A stretch of DNA of 64,000 bases from an uncultured Sphingobacteriales bacterium (lineage in GTDB: Bacteria > Bacteroidota > Bacteroidia > Chitinophagales > Chitinophagaceae), in contig CALMQS010000047.1 of assembly GCA_937871285.1 (NCBI GenBank), forward strand, positions 62,001 through 126,000, written 5' to 3'. This document shows positions 1-7,501 of the stretch, one piece after another. Under the pieces are notes generated by a model. The model had not been told where the DNA came from, did not search any database, and saw nothing but the letters and a program-made list of their open reading frames with translations. Numbering within the stretch: position 1 is the first letter of the stretch; the number at the start of each line of letters is the position of its first letter. The position numbers and the translations under genes were made by a program.

Positions 1-822
1 GGCATTTCCAGCACCATTCCGCCATATCCTTCCATAGCGCTGGGTTCCGCCGATATTTCATTGATTGAAATGGTGGGCGCCTACAGTATGTTCCCAGCAG
101 GGGGAATGAATACCAAACCCATTTATATTGCAAGGATAGAAGACCGCAACGGTAATGTGCTGCAATCTTTCACTACCTCGCATAAGGAAGTAATCAATGA
201 ATCGGATGCATATATTATGACAAGAATGATGCAGGGAGTGGTTGATTTTGGCACCGGGCGTTCGTTGAGAGGCACCTATGGTATTGCAAGCGAAGTAGCG
301 GGTAAAACAGGTACTACCAACAGCAATGCCGACGGCTGGTTTATAGGGTTTACCCCACAGTTACTCGGCGGCGCGTGGGTAGGCGCAGATGACCCTATTT
401 TACGGATATCTAATAATTACGTAGGTCAGGGTGCGCAAATGGCCATGCCCATATGGGCCTATTTTTTCCAGGAGGTATATAAAGATAAAACCCTTGGTAT
501 AGATGCCGGCGCAAGATTTGTGCAACCGGAAAGCCTGAAAAATGAAATGATCTATGATTGGGTGGATCCTTCTGCATCTGATACACCCATATTAGAAGGC
601 GAAAACCAGCCGGGTGATGCCAACCAGTATATTGATGTGCCGGTTAGCGACGGGCGGGAAAGAGTTACAACGGAATCGCAACTGAACGATGAAGAAAAGA
701 AAATACTGGAGGAGGCAAAGAACGCGAATAAGAAAAAAGATAAAGTGCAGCCCGATACTGCGGATAAGAAAAAAAAAGGCTTCTTCCGTAAACTTTTCGG
801 TGGTAAAAAAAAGAATGAATGA
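1..822 (+). CDS. mrcA: Class A penicillin-binding protein 1A, C-terminal part (5' truncated)
   Basis: The reading frame is open from the first base, so the start lies outside the window. Visible is the second half of the transpeptidase domain, which cross-links peptidoglycan on the outer face of the inner membrane. The KTGTT box (nt 304-318) is the conserved KTG motif, followed by DGWFIGFTPQLLGGAWVG, typical of class A PBPs. The stretch PSIALGSADISLIEMVGAYSMF-like at the very start also matches PBP1A proteins. The catalytic SxxK serine and the glycosyltransferase domain must lie upstream. The tail is unusually rich in Lys (KKKK and KKKNE at the end), probably a cytosol-independent, cell-wall-facing basic tail. 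The family assignment is secure; the exact PBP subtype is inferred. Confidence 0.9.
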   Translation, partial: GISSTIPPYPSIALGSADISLIEMVGAYSMFPAGGMNTKPIYIARIEDRNGNVLQSFTTSHKEVINESDAYIMTRMMQGVVDFGTGRSLRGTYGIASEVAGKTGTTNSNADGWFIGFTPQLLGGAWVGADDPILRISNNYVGQGAQMAMPIWAYFFQEVYKDKTLGIDAGARFVQPESLKNEMIYDWVDPSASDTPILEGENQPGDANQYIDVPVSDGRERVTTESQLNDEEKKILEEAKNANKKKDKVQPDTADKKKKGFFRKLFGGKKKNE

Positions 823-830
823 ATGGGGCG

Positions 831-1020
831 CAGGTTACAGGGTACGGGTTGCAGGGTACAGGTTGCAGGGGGCAGATTACAGGGGAGTTACTATTAATTA
901 CAGGGAGAGTTCTTCTGCTTTGGATTTTTTTAATTTACAGTTTATTGTTTGTAGTTTACGGTTGCATTTCGCTTCGAATTTGAAATTTGAAATTTGAATT
1001 TTATTTGGTTCTTGTTATTT
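831..1020. repeat. Compound word-like intergenic repeats between mrcA and amylase
   Basis: The 369-base gap after mrcA has no credible gene. It holds three simple-sequence families in a row. Bases 831-885 are degenerate copies of GGTTGCAGGGTACAG-like words. Bases 934-960 repeat GTTTAnnGTTT-like words. Bases 975-1000 repeat AAATTTGA, followed at 1004-1015 by TTTGGTTCTTGT. The first family recurs inverted at 38527-38593. The last two recur together, as reverse complement, near 23601-23660. Confidence 0.7.
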
Positions 1021-1099
1021 GTTTCCTGGTGCTTTATATTCCCTTCGGGTTTCGGTTGTAATTAAATACTTACAGTTCCTGTTTCGTAATTTTTTTTGA

Positions 1100-1120
1100 C
1101 ACAAAGGAAAACGCTTTGTG
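1100..1120. promoter_or_regulatory. Inverted repeat upstream of amylase promoter, candidate operator
   Basis: CACAAAG and CTTTGTG form a perfect 7-base inverted repeat separated by 7 bases. It ends about 10 bases upstream of the putative -33 region of the amylase gene. This position suits an activator or repressor site. A weak terminator for the preceding gene is the alternative, but no T-run follows on the plus strand. Confidence 0.35.
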
Positions 1121-1130
1121 GCTATATAGT

Positions 1131-1161
1131 TTTTTTATGATCGTCTTCGGAAGTATCTTTA
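1131..1161 (+). promoter_or_regulatory. Putative Bacteroidota-type promoter of the amylase gene
   Basis: A T-run (1131-1137) stands 16-19 bases before TATCTTTA (1154-1161), close to the Bacteroidota -7 consensus TAnnTTTG. The start codon follows 30 bases after the -7 box. The assignment rests on pattern and spacing only. Confidence 0.4.
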
Positions 1162-1191
1162 GTTTTTGAGCAACTCCTAATTAAAACAACT

Positions 1192-2475
1192 ATGCATACA
1201 GAACACCGGCGGGTAGCGTGGAGGCATCATACCAATGTATATGAAATCAATCTTCGTCAATATACAAAAGAGGGCACTTTCAATGCTTTTGCAGGGGAGC
1301 TGCCAAGACTCAGGAAAATGGGGGTAGAAACGTTATGGTTCATGCCGGTAACGCCTATTGCAAAAGAAAAGATGAAAGGAACCATGGGCAGCTATTATGC
1401 CTGCTCAGATTATACTGCCGTAAACCCCGAATTTGGCACATTGGATGATTTTAAAAAACTGGTCCGTTTAGCCCATCAGCTGGGATTTAAAGTCATTATA
1501 GATTGGGTGGCCAATCATACCGGCTGGGATCATGTATGGACAAAAACGCATCCTGAATACTACAAAAGAGACGAAGCCGGGAATTTTAAAGCCGCTTCGG
1601 GAATGGATGATATTATTGAGCTGGACTTTAACAATCCGGATTTGGTTAAGGCGATGATTGATGCCATGACGTTCTGGATAAAGGAATGTGATATTGACGG
1701 ATTCCGGTGCGACCTGGCATTTTGGGTGGAGCTGGATTTCTGGAGAAAGGCCAGGCCAGCGCTGGATCAGGTGAAACCATTGTTCTGGCTGGGTGAATTT
1801 GATGCTTTGGATAATCCTGAATACCTCGAAGTATTTGATGCGGCCTATGCCTGGACCTGGATGCATAAAACAGAGGATTTTTATAAAAAACAACGTCATA
1901 TTCCTGCTTTGGAAAACCTGCTGCAACAATACAAATCCGTTTTTTTGCCAGGTACAACCGGTTTGTATTTTACCTCCAACCACGATGAGAATAGCTGGAA
2001 TGGAACGGAATTTGAAAAATATGGCGATATGGCGCCAGCGCTTGCAGTATTTAGCTGCACATGGGATGGTATACCCTTACTATACAGCGGGCAGGAATTG
2101 CCCAACCTCAAAAGGCTGCAATTCTTTGACAAGGATGTTATTGAATGGAATGGCACATATGCGCTGGAAGCGTTTTACAGAAAGCTCCTTACCCTGAGAG
2201 CTGAAAATCCTGCCCTGGCTTCGGGAAATGGACAAGCAGAAACAACCATATTAGATTTTAAACAGGATGAGCATATTTTGGGTTACGTAAGGAAATGTGG
2301 TGTTAACGCGGTATTGGTATTGATGAACTTATCTCCGTATCCCAGCCGGTTTATGCATAACGACAGCGGTATTACAGGAAAGTACACGGAAAGCTTCACC
2401 GGGGAAGAGAAAGATTGTTCGGCCAACCAGTGGTTTGAGCTGGCTCCGTGGGGATACAAAGTGTATGTAACGTGA
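1192..2475 (+). CDS. GH13 alpha-amylase family glycoside hydrolase, cytosolic
   Basis: A 427-residue GH13 enzyme acting on alpha-glucans or maltooligosaccharides. All four conserved GH13 regions are visible: DWVANH (residues 104-109), GFRCDLA with the nucleophile Asp174, WLGEFD with the acid/base Glu202, and TSNHDEN with the third carboxylate Asp265. The N-terminus starts directly with the barrel and has no signal peptide, so it should be intracellular. The C-terminal part from about residue 345 looks like the usual small beta-sandwich. It is monocistronic, with its own promoter-like sequence, and ends 13 bases from the convergent gene at 2489. Substrate specificity (amylase, maltogenic amylase or transglycosylase) cannot be read from the sequence. 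Confidence 0.9.
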   Translation: MHTEHRRVAWRHHTNVYEINLRQYTKEGTFNAFAGELPRLRKMGVETLWFMPVTPIAKEKMKGTMGSYYACSDYTAVNPEFGTLDDFKKLVRLAHQLGFKVIIDWVANHTGWDHVWTKTHPEYYKRDEAGNFKAASGMDDIIELDFNNPDLVKAMIDAMTFWIKECDIDGFRCDLAFWVELDFWRKARPALDQVKPLFWLGEFDALDNPEYLEVFDAAYAWTWMHKTEDFYKKQRHIPALENLLQQYKSVFLPGTTGLYFTSNHDENSWNGTEFEKYGDMAPALAVFSCTWDGIPLLYSGQELPNLKRLQFFDKDVIEWNGTYALEAFYRKLLTLRAENPALASGNGQAETTILDFKQDEHILGYVRKCGVNAVLVLMNLSPYPSRFMHNDSGITGKYTESFTGEEKDCSANQWFELAPWGYKVYVT

Positions 2476-2488
2476 ATTATAGAAACAC

Positions 2489-3442
2489 TTATCGTTTTCG
2501 CCTTACCCTTATTGTAGAGTTTTGTGTTAAGCTGCTGGATAAAAATATTTCGTGGCGGTTTACTCCGTCCGTCAATACCATTAAAGCGGTGTTGGGAGAT
2601 ATGCTTCCCAGGTTTTCGGCAAACATGCTGATTTCGTTATATTCTTTTGTGGTATCTAACACGGTGTAAAATACGATACCTCTTTCGCTGAGTAGCTGGT
2701 GTGTAGCCACGGGCTCTTTATTGAAGAAAACGGAAATGCTGTCGCCGTCTACTATGCCATTGTCGTAAAAGGTAAGCCGGAGCGAATCTGAATGCACCCA
2801 TATTTCCTGCCCTACCACTTCTTTTCGCTTGGTGAATTCTTCTAATATCTTTTGCGCTTCCATTTTTTCGGCGGAGGGTTCCTTAATCTTCAGGTCTACC
2901 GAATCAGGAATATATATTTTCTGATCATTCACCACCACATCTTCTTCGGAGGGCCGCCATATTTTTTTGATAGCGGCAAATTTGTCTATTAAGCTGTCTG
3001 TGTTAAGCGCTTCGCCATAAACAAAGTCAAAGGCAATATCGGGGCAGGTATACTTATATTTACCCTGGGTGGTAAACACGCCTTTAATGCTGGTGCTTAC
3101 CCTGGAGGCTGTAAGGATAGCCCTCAGGTCCATAATACATTCCACGCCATTGCTTGCGGATGCCCGGAAATAGGTAATGGGAACATCTTTGATCAGCACT
3201 TCCCTTGTACGCTGGTTGTAAGTGCCCTTTACGTAAAAGCTCTGGTAGCTGTCGCGGAAGTAATAGCTGATGATGCCTTTTACTTCGTTATTATTCTGTT
3301 TCAGATCAAGCTCAACAAGGTAATTATTGTGCGATCCGCCCAGTAATACATCGGCGCTTCCAAACCAGCTACCTTTTATGCCCTGGGCTATACTATGTGT
3401 TGCACAAAAAAAACAAAAAAGGGTTAGTATTATTCTCATCAA
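2489..3442 (-). CDS. Secreted hypothetical protein
   Basis: A 317-residue protein with a clear Sec signal peptide (hydrophobic residues 4-14, probable cleavage after SIAQ at residue 20). The N-terminal half is beta-rich, with alternating polar and aromatic strands such as GSWFG and VKGIISYYF, reminiscent of small lipocalin-like beta-barrels. A charged helix (about residues 190-215) links to a C-terminal domain (about 220-310) starting with LRLTFYDNGIVDGDSISVFF, a pattern I associate with uncharacterised Bacteroidota periplasmic proteins. No catalytic motif is visible and I do not assign a function. It may be co-transcribed downstream of accD and smpB, although the 117-base gap to smpB leaves this open. 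Confidence 0.75.
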   Translation of the reverse strand: MMRIILTLFCFFCATHSIAQGIKGSWFGSADVLLGGSHNNYLVELDLKQNNNEVKGIISYYFRDSYQSFYVKGTYNQRTREVLIKDVPITYFRASASNGVECIMDLRAILTASRVSTSIKGVFTTQGKYKYTCPDIAFDFVYGEALNTDSLIDKFAAIKKIWRPSEEDVVVNDQKIYIPDSVDLKIKEPSAEKMEAQKILEEFTKRKEVVGQEIWVHSDSLRLTFYDNGIVDGDSISVFFNKEPVATHQLLSERGIVFYTVLDTTKEYNEISMFAENLGSISPNTALMVLTDGVNRHEIFLSSSLTQNSTIRVRRKR

Positions 3443-3559
3443 ACTATTAGAATAGTACGGTTATGTAAATACATGCAAAGTAACGTATGATATCTAAAAG
3501 TATTGTAAATAAACTGTTTATCTTCATCCTGTATGTTCCCCGCAGAGGATTCGCGGCTA

Positions 3560-4000
3560 TCATACACCATATTTTCGTTTAATTTCCCTTTCCGTGTCCC
3601 TGGCTTTAATGCTCTCCCGTTTATCGTGCAGCTTTTTACCCTTGCCCAGCCCGATTTCTATTTTCACCAATCCTTTTTCGCTGAAAAAAATACTGAGCGG
3701 CACAATGGTATATCCTTTTTCCTTTAATTTAGATTCCAGCTTCTTTAGTTCTTTTTTGTTCAGGAGCAATTTACGTTCCCGTAAAGGTTCATGATTATGG
3801 TAGGTGCCGTGGCTGTATTCTGCTATATGAAGGCTTTTGATCCATAGCTCGCCTTTATGGAAATAGCAATAACTGTCATTAAAGCTGGCCCGGCCTTCAC
3901 GCAGTGATTTTACTTCTGTGCCCGTTAATACCAAACCTGCCACATATTTGTCATCTATGTGATATTCATACCAGGCGGAACGGTTACGTATATTGGACAT
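3560..4000 (-). CDS. smpB: SsrA-binding protein SmpB
   Basis: A 146-residue SmpB, partner of tmRNA in trans-translation, which rescues stalled ribosomes and tags nascent peptides for degradation. Recognisable family segments are VLTGTEVKSLREG (about residues 25-37), SFNDSYCYF, the RERKLLLNKKEL region (about 74-85) and the basic C-terminal tail DTEREIKRKYGV that enters the ribosome. Length is typical. It follows accD by 51 bases on the same strand, so the two are probably co-transcribed. No tmRNA gene was seen in this window. Confidence 0.96.
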   Translation of the reverse strand: MSNIRNRSAWYEYHIDDKYVAGLVLTGTEVKSLREGRASFNDSYCYFHKGELWIKSLHIAEYSHGTYHNHEPLRERKLLLNKKELKKLESKLKEKGYTIVPLSIFFSEKGLVKIEIGLGKGKKLHDKRESIKARDTEREIKRKYGV

Positions 4001-4051
4001 ACTTTATAAATGTGATTTCCCGGAAGGTAAACAAATTGGGCGTTACCGGGG

Positions 4052-4987
4052 TCAGGATTCAAATAACGTGAGGAGGGTAGCTGTTTTTTCTTTTAACTCT
4101 TTCCGCGGAATAATAATATCTAAAAAACCATGATCCATTAAGAACTCTGAGCTTTGAAAGCCCGGAGGAAGATCTTTTTTTATGGTTTCTTTAATTACCC
4201 GCGGGCCGGCAAACCCTATCATAGCCCCGGGTTCCCCGATATTAATATCTCCAAGCATGGCAAAAGAAGCGGTAGTGCCGCCATAAGTAGGGTCGGTGCA
4301 AAGAGAAATATAAGGAATGCCGGCATCAGATAATTGCGACAACTTGCCGGATGTTTTGGCTAATTGCATGAGCGAAAAAGCACTTTCCATCATCCGGGCG
4401 CCACCGCTTTTACTAATAATCATTAAGGGAATGTGGTGCTGCAGGCAATGATCAACCGCCTTGGCAATTTTTTCACCCATTACACTTCCCAGCGAGCCGC
4501 CGATAAAGTTAAAATCCATACAGCAAACTACCATCGCGTGATCATGGATCTTTCCGGATGCAACAGAAATGGAATCGTTCAAGCCGGTTTTACGGTAGGC
4601 TTCCTCTAAGCGTTTTTGATAGGGTTTCAGATCATTGAACTTCAGGAAATCAACAGAACGGATATTAGTGAATAATTCCTCGTATTGCTGCTGGTCAAAT
4701 AAAATATCAAAATATTCCTGGCTGCCTATGCGGTGATGATACTGGCATTTAGGACAAACAAAAAGGTTTTCCTTGAGCTCCAGCACAGTGCAGGTGTATT
4801 TACAACTCGGGCATTTGATCCATAATCCGTCCGGCGTTTCTTTTTTCTCTGCGGTAGATGTGAGTATGCCCTTTTTGATTCGCTTGAACCAACGGCTTCT
4901 TGCTTCATCATTGTTCCCATCCTCACCGGCAAGGTTGGCATCAAAATCTTCTTCGTGTTGCATCTTTGTGCTTATGTTGGAGGTCAA
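4052..4987 (-). CDS. accD: Acetyl-CoA carboxylase carboxyltransferase subunit beta AccD
   Basis: A 311-residue AccD, the beta half of the carboxyltransferase that transfers CO2 from biotin to acetyl-CoA, giving malonyl-CoA for fatty acid synthesis. The four-Cys zinc ribbon is intact (Cys59, Cys62, Cys78, Cys81). The crotonase-like core contains SGGARM and the glycine-rich PTYGGTTASFA segment. Bacterial AccD normally begins about ten residues before the zinc ribbon region with a WFKR motif, here at residues 33-36. About 30 acidic residues precede it, so either this species has an N-terminal extension or a later start is used; the next Met is residue 9. accA is not nearby. It is divergent from trpB. 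Confidence 0.95.
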   Translation of the reverse strand: MTSNISTKMQHEEDFDANLAGEDGNNDEARSRWFKRIKKGILTSTAEKKETPDGLWIKCPSCKYTCTVLELKENLFVCPKCQYHHRIGSQEYFDILFDQQQYEELFTNIRSVDFLKFNDLKPYQKRLEEAYRKTGLNDSISVASGKIHDHAMVVCCMDFNFIGGSLGSVMGEKIAKAVDHCLQHHIPLMIISKSGGARMMESAFSLMQLAKTSGKLSQLSDAGIPYISLCTDPTYGGTTASFAMLGDINIGEPGAMIGFAGPRVIKETIKKDLPPGFQSSEFLMDHGFLDIIIPRKELKEKTATLLTLFES

Positions 4988-5209
4988 GATTAACGAATTT
5001 ATTGAATAATAACAAAAATACCCGTTGCGCTATTCCATTCCCGGATGTGCCGGAAAAAATAAGTGGTTGAACTGCTAAAAGGCAAAATACAATATGCAAG
5101 CAAAAGTATGGGGAGCAAATATAAACAAGAAATTATAAATCTGCCAACAGGAGGCTATTTCAGGCTAATTTGATCTTTTTCAGTATCTTGATTACCAAAA
5201 AATTATTAC

Positions 5210-6574
5210 ATGTCACAACAAAGAAAAATTACTTTACAGGAATCAGAGATACCAACGCACTGGTATAATATTATGGCAGATATGCCTAATAAACCCCTGC
5301 CACCCCTGCATCCCGGAACAAAACAACCTGTTGGCCCGGAAGATTTAGCCCCGCTTTTTCCCATGGAACTGATCAAACAGGAGGTAAGTACCGAAAAATG
5401 GATAGAGATACCGGACGAGGTGAGGAACCTGTATTCCATCTGGCGGCCTACGCCCATGTTCAGGGCTTACGGATTAGAAAAAGCGCTGGGTACAAAATCT
5501 AAGATCTATTACAAATACGAAGGTGTTAGTCCCGCGGGTTCGCATAAGCCCAATACCGCCGTTCCGCAGGCCTATTATAATATGAAGGAAGGGATAAAGA
5601 AAATTTCAACAGAAACAGGGGCTGGTCAATGGGGCAGTGCGCTGAGCTTTGCCTGTAAATTGTTTGGGATTTCCTGTGAGGTATTTATGGTAAAAGTGAG
5701 TTATGACGGCAAACCTTACCGCAAAATTATGATGAACACCTGGGGCGCAACGGTACATGCTTCTCCCAGCAATTTAACCAATGCGGGCAGGAGTATCCTG
5801 GCCGGAGATCCCAACTCGCCCGGCAGCCTGGGCATTGCCATTTCTGAAGCGGTGGAAGTGGCGGCCACGCATGATGATACCAAATATTCTTTAGGCAGTG
5901 TATTGAATCATGTATTGATGCATCAAACCATTATAGGACTGGAGGCATTGAAGCAAATGGAAAAAGCAGGCGACTATCCCGATATTGTAGTGGCCCCTTT
6001 TGGCGGCGGATCCAACTTCGCCGGTATAGCGTTTCCTTTTTTACAAAATAAGTTAACAGGAGGAAAGAATGTAAGAGCTGTAGCGGTGGAGCCAACATCC
6101 TGCCCGAAATTAACGCGCGGTGTTTTCCGTTACGATTTTGGCGATACGGTTGGAATGACACCGCTTATTCCGATGTACACGCTGGGACATAATTTCATTC
6201 CCTCGCCTATTCATGCGGGCGGGCTGCGTTATCATGGGGCCGGCGCCATTGTTAGCCAGTTGCTCAGGGATGGTATTATTGAAGCCAATGCCATTAACCA
6301 AACGGAATGTTTCGATGCGGGCTTATTGTTTTCCGGAACCGAAGGCATTATTCCTGCGCCGGAAGCTACCCATGCCATTGCTGAAGTAATACGGCAGGCG
6401 AAACAGGCCGATGAAGAAGGCGTTTCCAAAACCATTTTGTTTAACTTATGCGGTCATGGTCATTTTGATCTGAGCGCTTATGAGCAATACCTCAATGGTA
6501 AGCTGGTTGATTATGAAGTATCGCAGGAAGACATTAATCAATCGCTGGCAGCGCTGAATACGCCGGTGATATAG
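5210..6574 (+). CDS. trpB: Tryptophan synthase beta chain, TrpB2 type
   Basis: A 454-residue PLP enzyme making tryptophan from indole and serine. GSHKPNTA carries the PLP lysine (Lys113), TETGAGQWG (residues 134-142) holds the catalytic glutamate, and FGGGSNF (264-270) binds the PLP phosphate. The long N-terminus, the RPTPMFRA segment and the CGHGHFDL C-terminal motif are those of the TrpB2 subgroup rather than the classic TrpB1, which is about 400 residues. No trpA or other trp gene is adjacent, so it may work without TrpA as an indole-salvage enzyme; this is known for stand-alone TrpB2 proteins but is inference here. A hairpin terminator follows at 6593. Confidence 0.93.
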   Translation: MSQQRKITLQESEIPTHWYNIMADMPNKPLPPLHPGTKQPVGPEDLAPLFPMELIKQEVSTEKWIEIPDEVRNLYSIWRPTPMFRAYGLEKALGTKSKIYYKYEGVSPAGSHKPNTAVPQAYYNMKEGIKKISTETGAGQWGSALSFACKLFGISCEVFMVKVSYDGKPYRKIMMNTWGATVHASPSNLTNAGRSILAGDPNSPGSLGIAISEAVEVAATHDDTKYSLGSVLNHVLMHQTIIGLEALKQMEKAGDYPDIVVAPFGGGSNFAGIAFPFLQNKLTGGKNVRAVAVEPTSCPKLTRGVFRYDFGDTVGMTPLIPMYTLGHNFIPSPIHAGGLRYHGAGAIVSQLLRDGIIEANAINQTECFDAGLLFSGTEGIIPAPEATHAIAEVIRQAKQADEEGVSKTILFNLCGHGHFDLSAYEQYLNGKLVDYEVSQEDINQSLAALNTPVI

Positions 6575-6592
6575 GCATCCTTTCATCATTAC

Positions 6593-6625
6593 ATAAAAGT
6601 GCGGCATCCCATGCTGCACTTTTAT
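6593..6625. terminator. Bidirectional hairpin terminator between trpB and DUF1080 gene
   Basis: ATAAAAGTGC (6593-6602) is perfectly complementary to GCACTTTTAT (6616-6625). The loop can extend the stem with GCAT/ATGC around CCC. A/T tracts at the stem ends suit termination in both directions, and it lies between the convergent genes ending at 6574 and 6643. Confidence 0.75.
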
Positions 6626-6642
6626 GGTGGTAGGAGTTGACT

Positions 6643-7467
6643 TTATCGCTGTAACATCTTAAGCTCTACGCGCCTAAATAGCACTTCAGCTCCTTCAGAT
6701 TGTATCTGAATGCGGCCTTTGGAAGGAAGCACATTGCCTGCACGATTAACCAGTATGCCGTTCAAAACAATGGAGATATTTTTTCCATCAACGATGCATT
6801 CCATCCTGTTCCATTCGCCCAGAGGTTTTTCCACGTCCTGTTTTCCCCTGAAGTTTTTTACATCATCCCAATCATCATCCCTTCCCCACCAGTTGATCCT
6901 CCCGGCATGAATAGTAACAGGCGCACCATTCTCTTTAAACAAATAACTGCTCTTTTGCTTTTCAGCAGCTACCGGGCTGGTAATGGCAAAATTGTTGCTG
7001 CCATCTCCTACAACCAGCAGGTCACCTGTTCCGCCCTCAATCATCTGGCACTCTATGCCGTACATCCAGGTACCGGAATAACCGCCATCAATGCCAGTTG
7101 AATGTACAAGTATGCCACCATCTCTTGCATTATTGATTCTTGGCTCATATGTTTTTCCGCCCCATTTAAATTCCGCTGTGAGCGTATAATTTTCATACTC
7201 GTTATTGGTAGTGATACAGCCCCACTCCTCACCAGATATATGGATCAGCCCATCTTTTACGGTGAATACACCCTTCGGATCATTGCCACGTCCGCGATCT
7301 TTAATAAATGTATACCAGCCATCAAGGTTTTTACCGTTAAACAGCCTGATGGTTTTTGCCGCTTCTTTATTTGCAGTATTGCTTAATTCCGATTTGTTTT
7401 TTTCGGGTGTCTCTACCACTGATAGTAAAACCACAACCGAAAGAAAAAATAATTTATTGATTATCAT
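6643..7467 (-). CDS. DUF1080 (3-keto-disaccharide hydrolase-like) exported protein
   Basis: A 274-residue protein with an N-terminal hydrophobic signal (residues 5-18) followed by one DUF1080 domain, a concanavalin-like beta-sandwich. Family marks are LFNGKNLDGWY (about residues 42-52), the GGILVHS segment, WNRMECIVDG and the C-terminal GRIQIQSEGAEVLFRRVEL. Some DUF1080 proteins have been shown to cleave 3-keto-glycosides formed by Gfo/Idh/MocA dehydrogenases; that role is inferred here from the family and from the two Gfo/Idh genes in the same cluster. It is last in a six-gene minus-strand run and follows the cytochrome gene by 34 bases, so co-transcription is likely. Confidence 0.88.
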   Translation of the reverse strand: MIINKLFFLSVVVLLSVVETPEKNKSELSNTANKEAAKTIRLFNGKNLDGWYTFIKDRGRGNDPKGVFTVKDGLIHISGEEWGCITTNNEYENYTLTAEFKWGGKTYEPRINNARDGGILVHSTGIDGGYSGTWMYGIECQMIEGGTGDLLVVGDGSNNFAITSPVAAEKQKSSYLFKENGAPVTIHAGRINWWGRDDDWDDVKNFRGKQDVEKPLGEWNRMECIVDGKNISIVLNGILVNRAGNVLPSKGRIQIQSEGAEVLFRRVELKMLQR

Positions 7468-7501
7468 GCTTCATGGCTTTTTATGAATAATTTTTACTAT
7501 T

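Noticed and set aside
689..997. 102-residue plus-strand frame after the PBP gene
   Set aside because: It shifts out of the PBP gene and then translates the GGTTGCAGG-type repeats; composition is repeat-derived with no family features.
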